Below, piece after piece: positions 57,875 to 64,000 of a stretch of DNA of 64,000 nucleotides. Origin of the DNA: Luidia sarsii (lineage: Eukaryota > Echinodermata > Asteroidea > Paxillosida > Luidiidae); assembly GCA_949987565.1 (NCBI GenBank), contig OX465109.1, positions 10,559,102 through 10,623,101 of the forward strand, written 5' to 3'. A model generated the notes under the pieces. It did not search any database, was not told the origin of the DNA, and saw only the letters and a list, made by a program, of their open reading frames with translations. The stretch's first letter is position 1. Every line of letters starts with the position of its first letter. The position numbers and the translations under genes were made by a program.

Positions 57875-58236
57875 AAAGGCCCTATACAACATTGGTAAAA
57901 GTCACAAGATTGCCACAGTTTGTGTGTTAAACCACTAACCATTCCAAAAAAGCAATACTGCGAAGGTTTTAGCCCAAATGGTGATCTGATGAAGTAGAAA
58001 AATGAAAAAATTTCACGGCTTTTGCACCATTCTGCAGTGTAAGAAATAGTTTATTACTTGCGAGTAACAAACTATTTGTTGATGTTTGAGGGAAGATTTC
58101 CTGAAAAGTGCAGTATCCCTGACCGTAAGATTTCAACATGAGGATTGAATCATGACCATCTACAAACTGTGTGAATTAGAAGGAAATCTGTGGACATCGA
58201 TGTTTTCTGATCTTCCCAATGTTGTATTGGGCCTTT
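57875..58236. mobile_element. ACAACATTGG-TIR MITE family copy, complete
   Basis: AAAGGCCCTATACAACATTGG is mirrored with one mismatch by CCAATGTTGTATTGGGCCTTT. Length 362 bp, close to the copy at 33501-33858. Confidence 0.75.
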
Positions 58237-58237
58237 G

Positions 58238-58570
58238 AAGCCCCTACCCAACATTGGTACGATCGAAAAACAGAAATGTTCACATATTTACATGAAACTT
58301 ATACAATGAAATATTTAAAATGCTGTATTTTTGGAGAAAAGACACAAGAAAACGTTAACGTCTCACCCCTAGATCTAAACGATTTTTCGGAACAACGTTT
58401 TGAATGCTGCATTTTCGGGAAACAAATGAAGCGGTTTTCACTATTTTCTCGCGACTCAGTTGGCAGATTGAACTGAAATTTTCACAGGTGTGCTATTGCA
58501 TGCATATGTTGAATCAGACAGCGTACGGATGTTATTCATTGACCTCGACCAATGTTGTGCTATCGCTTTA
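58238..58570. mobile_element. Second MITE copy abutting the first
   Basis: AAGCCCCTACCCAACATTGG at the left and CCAATGTTGTGCTATCGCTT at the right. It starts one base after the preceding copy ends. Confidence 0.7.
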
Positions 58571-58791
58571 AACTACGAAATGGCATTTCTTTTCGTTATC
58601 GGCCGACATGTGGTTTTCAATAGAACCCCTTACGTAATGCGGAGTAATGGACCGCTTCCACCAGCTATAAAGCGCTGCTTTGTATCAATCCGTTTCATTC
58701 TCGCGAAAGCATTCAGACCCTAATCACGACCGTACTTCACGCAAATGCAGTCACACACCCTGAAGTAAACCACACTTCGCTATCTCTTAGC

Positions 58792-59624
58792 ATGAGTCCT
58801 ATGTTTGAGGAACAACAAGCCAGCAACAGCGAGATTCTGGTCGCCATTACCTCCCTCAACAAGAAGGTGTCATCAGCTACCAAGAAGCTGAGAACCTCAG
58901 AGACCTCAATATCACTCAAGAGCGACGGCAATCGAGAGCAATTTCAGCACGCCGAGAGACTTAGAGAACTCACTGAGTCCTCCTTGGAGCTCCTCGAGAA
59001 CGGGGACGAATTTGGCCGTAAAGGAGACCCTATAAACGAGGCCTTGGAGCTACTGAAGAAACGCCACGGAAGCTCATCAAGCTGGCAGACAGATCACCCC
59101 ACGGATGATCCACGGTCAAAGACTACGTCACCGACAACCTGGCCGAAGACTCTGACGACGAAAAGCGGCTATACGCAAGGCAGAAAAAAAAGCAGGCGCC
59201 GCCAAGAGAGCAGAAGCCGCCAAGAAAACCAAGCCCAAATCAAGAAACCCGGTCTTCATGTCCTCGTCCTCCGATGGCTTTGCCTGCTCGGCGTCCTTTT
59301 CGTCGCTACAACCAACCCACCTTTCACCGTCGACAACCGAGCCTGCTTCCAGTGCGGCATCTTCGGCCACGTCCGCGCTTGCCGTCTAGCACTTCAAGCT
59401 GTACGCGGCTCACCACAGCCAAGCAACGCCCCGGTCGGTCACCTCCGCCCGATCGCCACGCCCTACAGCCACAGCGAAGCCCGGTTGACTTGACCACCCC
59501 GAACGGTGTTAAAGGTAGATTAAACCCGCGTTTGAAATACTGGACCGAGGAGCTGAAAGCGAACCCTATGGTTATTGATACTATTGTTCACGGATATAAG
59601 ATACCTTTTTTCTCTGCCTTATGA
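58792..59624 (+). pseudogene. Degenerate DIRS-like retroelement: gag and RT-ORF start
   Basis: A helical, charged gag-like start (frame from 58792: QASNSEILVAITSLNKKVSS) gives way to basic segments that continue in other frames after about 59075, where an in-frame stop and shifts are needed. A zinc-knuckle-like CFQCGIFGHVRAC (about 59350) has one residue fewer between His and the last Cys than CX2CX4HX4C. In the third frame, GRLNPRLKYWTEELKA and TIVHGYKIPFF (59512-59610) resemble the start of DIRS-type reverse transcriptase reading frames. The catalytic RT part is absent: the sequence runs into a CGAAACGTC-family repeat at about 59612. The DIRS assignment is by wording remembered from the family; another retroelement class is possible. 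Confidence 0.5.
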
Positions 59625-59665
59625 GAAAGGTCCTGCTAGGATCGAAACGTCGGGCCCACTAAATG
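59612..59665 (+). repeat. CGAAACGTC-family unit at the retroelement break
   Basis: TCTGCCTTATGAGAAAGGTC, then CTGCTAGGATCGAAACGTCG and GGGCCCACTAAATG. The last few codons and stop of the truncated frame come from this unit. Confidence 0.75.
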
Positions 59666-59897
59666 TTAAGATACCATTTACATAGCAAGGGAAATTAACT
59701 TTCTTTCGTAGGAACGTAGTAAGAAAGGAAGAAAAACTGCATCATCTTTGTGTGATCCCTCAACTGCTGTTGCCAGGTTGACTACAATCAGCTGTTCAAT
59801 GTGAACGAAAACGTGAGCGTAATGCCTGATGGAGATGATAACGGCATAACACGGCAAAGACTACAGTTGGCACTTTAGGCAGGCCGCCAGCCATAGG

Positions 59898-59970
59898 TTG
59901 CATAGCTCACGAGGTGAGAGCGCTGGTACTCACAACTAGAGGTCCCGGGTTAAACTCCTGGTCGTGTCAA
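59898..59970 (+). mobile_element. tRNA-like sequence (pseudogene or SINE head)
   Basis: GGTTGCATAGCTCACGAGGT then GAGAGCGCTGG (A box and D arm), and CCCGGGTTAAACTCCTGG (B box with GGTTAAACTCC). The 73-base length fits a tRNA, but the acceptor ends do not pair well. Confidence 0.5.
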
Positions 59971-61379
59971 AATTATCATTGCCATTTTTCCAAAAAGATG
60001 TACAACTTCACTTTAGTTAGAGTTTAACGATAGGCTTTAGTCCTGTGCTTTGAATAGACTTTTTCATTTCATGGGATGGGGGGGGGGGGTTAGGGGTTAC
60101 ATCGACCAGTATTGGGAATATTGTGGAGCCAATGAAATAGTTATGATTCCGAGAATTATTTGTTTGTACTTTCTTGTATTTAATTGGGTCGGTCTTTTTG
60201 CTTGGACGGGCAGACCTGAGGTCGCAGCGCGCAAAGTGGAAGGGAGCTTTGTGTGCTGAGTGCACGACATTTTAATTGCCTTTTTGGCCCGGACAGAATT
60301 CTTGTTACAGGACGCAGCAGCGCGTAGGCTGTTGCGGGTCTTTGCGAGTGCCGGCATCGCAGTAATGAACGCCGCCAGAGTGCAACACACTGAGGAGTAG
60401 ACTTGTTGCTAGTCTGCTGAGCAATGCCCGATACGGGGCCGCCGTGGGTTTAGTCCTCTGCATAGCCCCAGGGGGACTAAAGTCAATACTTCTTCTTCTT
60501 CTTCTTTTCATTTCTTGGGCAGACGTAGGGGACAGGAGAGGATCGCGGCTGTTTGCTTTCAATCGAGACACGAACCGGCTAAGTCACGTTTTGTAAGTAA
60601 TACCTGCCCGAGGGGTAGAGAGAGAGAGAGAGAGAGAGAAAGAGAAACCAAAATCAGCTGAAAACCCTGATGGAACCCCCCTTGAATAGTGAATGGTATC
60701 GCTGACTGCGACGCACTGCTTACGGTGATGCAGTCCATACCATTCTGCAATAGAGGGGAGGGGTCGGGTGTCGCTACCTGGGACAATTAAAGACTGTTTC
60801 GATCCGCGCACCTGTCTTTCAAATCTACACGGATCACTGATTTCTCTTTTATTCACATAAAAAGAAAAAAACCTGATCAAAAGGTGAAAGAGACTCCCAC
60901 GTTACGAAATGTCGGGCAACAGTACGCGATATTTATAGCATTCATAGTGCAACGACAGTATCATTTTTTTTCCCCAACGGCCTTCATTGATAAAAAAAAG
61001 AAAGGAAAGGCAGAAATTGGAAGCTGGAAGTATTGGCAAAACTACCCGACACGTAATTGGAGCTGCACTAGAGTGTCGCGTGCGCTTTCCCTATCTATGT
61101 GCATGCACACGCACACTCCGACGCACACACACAAATACCTAACCACAGGCCCAAATGGAACGGTCTACATTTGGGGGATATTCATAATTCAATCGTGTCG
61201 TGCATGCTATGGCAAGTGAGAGGGGGAGATAGGGAGAGACGTGGGAGATGACATACCGGCGTATAGCCTCACGTGGACGGACTGCATACATTCGGTTGAT
61301 GCGTGCATTATAATTTTTTCTCCTTCTCCTTTTTTTTTCGTCGGCAAAGATACCTATATATTGGCGGGAGGAGACGGAT
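59971..61379. other. Intergenic, low-complexity pockets
   Basis: CTT repeats at 60486-60508, GA at 60618-60645, CA at 61105-61135. No coding exon recognised. Confidence 0.5.
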
Positions 61380-62260
61380 TGAGGGTTTTTTCGGTGCTGG
61401 AGGAGCCATTCTGACAGACGGTCGGAGCTGATCGCGTCGTGGGCTTCGGTCTGCTCAACGGTCTGACGGGCCGACGGTGATACGCTCGCTGCGGGCAGGT
61501 GGTCCTCGCTCGGAGCGCGGACGGCGATTTCCCGGAGCCTCTGGCCTTATCGGAGGAAAGGTTCCGGAGGCGAAGGGGAGTGAGGGACGGCAGAGGGCTG
61601 TGGAGTGGGAGGAGGAGGTGAAGGAGGAGGAGGAGGAGGAGGAGGCGGAGGACGCATATACTGGATGTCGTCAGTTGCACGCTAACCGTTCTCGCGTGCA
61701 CGTCGTCAGACTCCCTCTCCATTCTCTGGCTGTGTGCGCGTGTCAGGTTTTGGAGAAGTGGCGGATTTATTTACCTTCCACTTCGCCACTGCAAAGCAAG
61801 GGTCGCGCGCGATACGCGCTGTGCTGTACGGTGCGGATCAGGGCAGCGGTGGGAGCCGGTGACAGCTTCGCCGTATAGTGACTATCAGCCCCATCTAAAT
61901 CTTCCTCATTCGTCACACCGTCATCGTCATCGCCGTCACATTCAGCCTTTCATTCACAGCTCAGCTTTGGAAAGAGAGAGAGAGAGAGGCACAGAGAGAG
62001 ATACACTGCCGCCCTAAAACTACTTGCGTTGGATGCATCGCAGAGACCACGGTATACAACCGAGGCAGGGCAGCGGGAGGGACGCGGAGGCCACCGCCCG
62101 TCACCGCCCGCCGGCCCGCTCGCCTGCCCGGCCGGCCGGGTGGCTCGCGGCCCGCTTGATGGCAGCTGCCGTACCACGGACCCGATCCTGCCCGCAGCAA
62201 CCAACCCGCGCAGTGACTCCTACACCCGTTATCCCAGTGGACACATAGACAGAAGAAGAG
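61380..62260 (+). promoter_or_regulatory. GC- and CpG-rich region, possible promoter
   Basis: Base composition shifts sharply to GC with many CpGs (GCCCGTCACCGCCCGCCGGC near 62095). TATATATTGGCGGGAGG lies just upstream at 61355. With the possible first exon at 63423, this may be the promoter and leader of a + strand gene beyond the window. Inference only. Confidence 0.3.
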
Positions 62261-62584
62261 AAAGGAAGAGAGGGAGAGAGAAGAGCAACAATCCGGTTTC
62301 TCTCTTCCCCCCCAATCACGCGTTGGGTCCGCCCGTCCTTCCACCAAACAGTCGGTAGAGCAAGACAAAACCTCGTCGGAGTTGGCATCAAAGTCCCCTG
62401 GTGCACGCATGTAGAAAGAACCGTGACGTGTCCTTTTGGTTTGGTGAAATCATTATAGTTTCTGTACTGAACTGAGAACCGTATATCTGGGAGGTGCGTG
62501 GTCACATCCTAGGGCACCAGCCGATCGCGAGTGACGGGGGAGCCTCGACATTCTCACCCGTCCATCTGTCGCTCATCAATCCCT

Positions 62585-62660
62585 CGGACTTCACCCCTCG
62601 GACTTCATCCCCTCGGACTCCATCCCCTCGGACTCCATCCCCTCGGACTCCATCTCCTCT
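62585..62660 (+). repeat. 15-bp repeat (CCTCGGACTCCATCC)n
   Basis: About five units, the earliest with CTTCA in place of CTCCA. Confidence 0.85.
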
Positions 62661-62796
62661 CTCTCGTTCAAGGAGTCGCTCTGCAAGGTCCTACGAATAA
62701 AAACACACACCCACAGCCGGTCTTGAATGTACATCGTACTCTGACCACTGGCACGCCCACCGGGAGTGATTTAGGGACACATTCATTCAGGGGAGA

Positions 62797-63400
62797 TACA
62801 CGCACCCAGAAGAGTAGGACACGCCCAGGAGGGAAGGACACGCCCAGAAGGGTATAGGACACGCCCAGAAGGGTATAGGACACGCCCAGGAGGAATAGCC
62901 ACTCCCAGAAGGGTAGGACACGCCCATAAATGTGGGACACGCCCAGGAGGAATAGACACTCCCAGAAGGGTAGGACACGCCCAGAAGGGTAGAACACTCC
63001 CAGGAGGAATAGACACTCCCAGAAGGGTAGGGCACGCCCAGGAGGGAAGAACACGCCCAGGAGGGAAGGTCACGCCCATGAGGGAAGGACACGCCCAGGA
63101 GGTAAGGACACGCCCATGCAGGAGGGTAGAACACTCCCAGGAGGAATAGACACTCCCAGAAGGGTAGGACACGCCCAGCAGGGAAGGACACGCCCATGAG
63201 GGTAGGACACGCCTAAGAGGGCAATCGACATATCTCTGACTAGCCCACCGAGAGACTGGGGGCACGCCAACTGAGGAGGGATCGACACGCCCAGGAGGAA
63301 TAGACACGCCCATAGACACGCCCAAGGAAGCCGACACGCCCAGGCGAGGAGCGGGCACGCCCACCCGACAGAGCAGCGGACACGCCCATCGGATTCTCGA
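62797..63400 (+). repeat. CACGCCCA minisatellite
   Basis: Roughly 35 units of 15-22 bp built on GGACACGCCCAGGAGG with CACTCCCAGAAGGGTA variants; spacing loosens after about 63230. CACGCCC is the kind of word bound by Sp/KLF zinc-finger factors. Confidence 0.9.
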
Positions 63401-63422
63401 GCCTCGTGCTGCCACAGCCAAG

Positions 63423-63450
63423 ATGAATCGGAGCGCCAGTAGCGGTGACG
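63423..63450 (+). other. Possible short first coding exon of a downstream gene
   Basis: GCCAAG precedes ATG at 63423 (A at -3), giving MNRSASSGD plus one base before a consensus donor GTAAGC at 63451. It sits at the 3' end of the GC-rich region, where a first exon would be expected. No acceptor or next exon is in view. Confidence 0.3.
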
Positions 63451-63904
63451 GTAAGCATTCACAGCCCGATTTGCCACTCGCCCAGAGTGACTCCCGACAC
63501 TCGCAATTAATTACGGTACTTAATTGCTTCGTTAATGAACCGATCGTTCGTTTAGTTCCACATTAGCCCCCCCCCCCTAATCATCCTGGGTGAACCATTC
63601 ATCCAGCGTGTCTCTGCATGGAGGTCGCTCGGTAGTGCTTCACAAAAATACCTTCATATTTCCGTTTTGGGTACTTTTGAAAGAAAAAAAAGATATCAGA
63701 ATAGGTATCATCTTCCTCCCGCGCCGAAACATCGTTTTGAATCGAAGTAGGCCTATCCAATCGTTTTCCGTGTTAAAACAGATCTTCACACAAACATTGG
63801 CTTTTGACATACACCGATTTTTCGTTAACTGTTCCTCAGAAAGACCTTTGTCCACGTTTGTTTGTTTGTTTATGTTTTTTCTTTACGAAAAGAGCAAAGA
63901 AAAA

Positions 63905-63985
63905 AAATGACTGGATCGGGAGTGGAGCCCGAGACCTATGACTTAACGGCCCAGCGCCCCGTAATCATCTGATCTACCCGGGCCT
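63905..63985 (-). mobile_element. tRNA-like sequence with T-run terminator
   Basis: The minus strand reads GGCCCGGGTAGATCAGATGA (A-box-like), then CTCGGGCTCCACTCCCGATC (B-box-like), ending directly before seven T (63901-63907 A on +). The T-run suits a pol III terminator, but the core boxes are degenerate. Confidence 0.4.
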
Positions 63986-64000
63986 TTGGTGGCGGTTTAG

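Overview
This is a window of animal nuclear DNA: one large multi-exon gene, very dense repeats and no sign of operons. The host is most likely a marine invertebrate deuterostome (echinoderm, hemichordate or cephalochordate). I infer this from the protein, from frequent AGGCCTA-type words, and from a foldback element resembling the TU elements described in sea urchin. The sequence alone does not give a species.

The one certain gene is a complete integrin alpha subunit on the + strand, with its start at 10111 and its stop at 41604-41606. I assembled 25 coding exons by hand. All splice sites are GT/AG, every exon junction keeps phase, and the joined CDS is 3354 nt (1117 residues). The product has a signal peptide, a seven-bladed FG-GAP propeller with three cation loops and no inserted I/A domain, then thigh and calf regions, one membrane helix and a short tail starting with GFFKR. 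The propeller wording resembles vertebrate alpha4/alpha9. A 5' leader precedes it (about 9860-10110) and a roughly 2.9-kb 3' region follows, to an AATAAA at 44495.

The rest is repeats. Positions 1-9000 hold GA tracts around a 5.2-kb foldback element (1811-6975), whose arms carry 15-bp tandem arrays. The integrin introns hold minisatellites (14-bp in intron 10, 12-bp in intron 14, CT in intron 11, TCC in intron 17, about 54-bp in intron 22) and many short inverted-repeat elements, several with visible target duplications. Positions 44.5-58 kb are intergenic, with MITE-like elements, purine-rich tracts and two more minisatellites. At 58.8-59.6 kb lies a frameshifted, truncated retroelement that looks DIRS-like. 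From 61.3 kb the DNA is GC/CpG-rich and ends in a CACGCCCA array beside a possible short first coding exon (63423-63450) of a gene continuing off the window.

A recurring theme is a dispersed motif, a short hairpin followed by CGAAACGTC, at about 15 loci in two repeat families. It resembles a hammerhead-ribozyme core of the type carried by Penelope-like elements. Most long open frames in this window are artefacts of tandem repeats with periods divisible by three.
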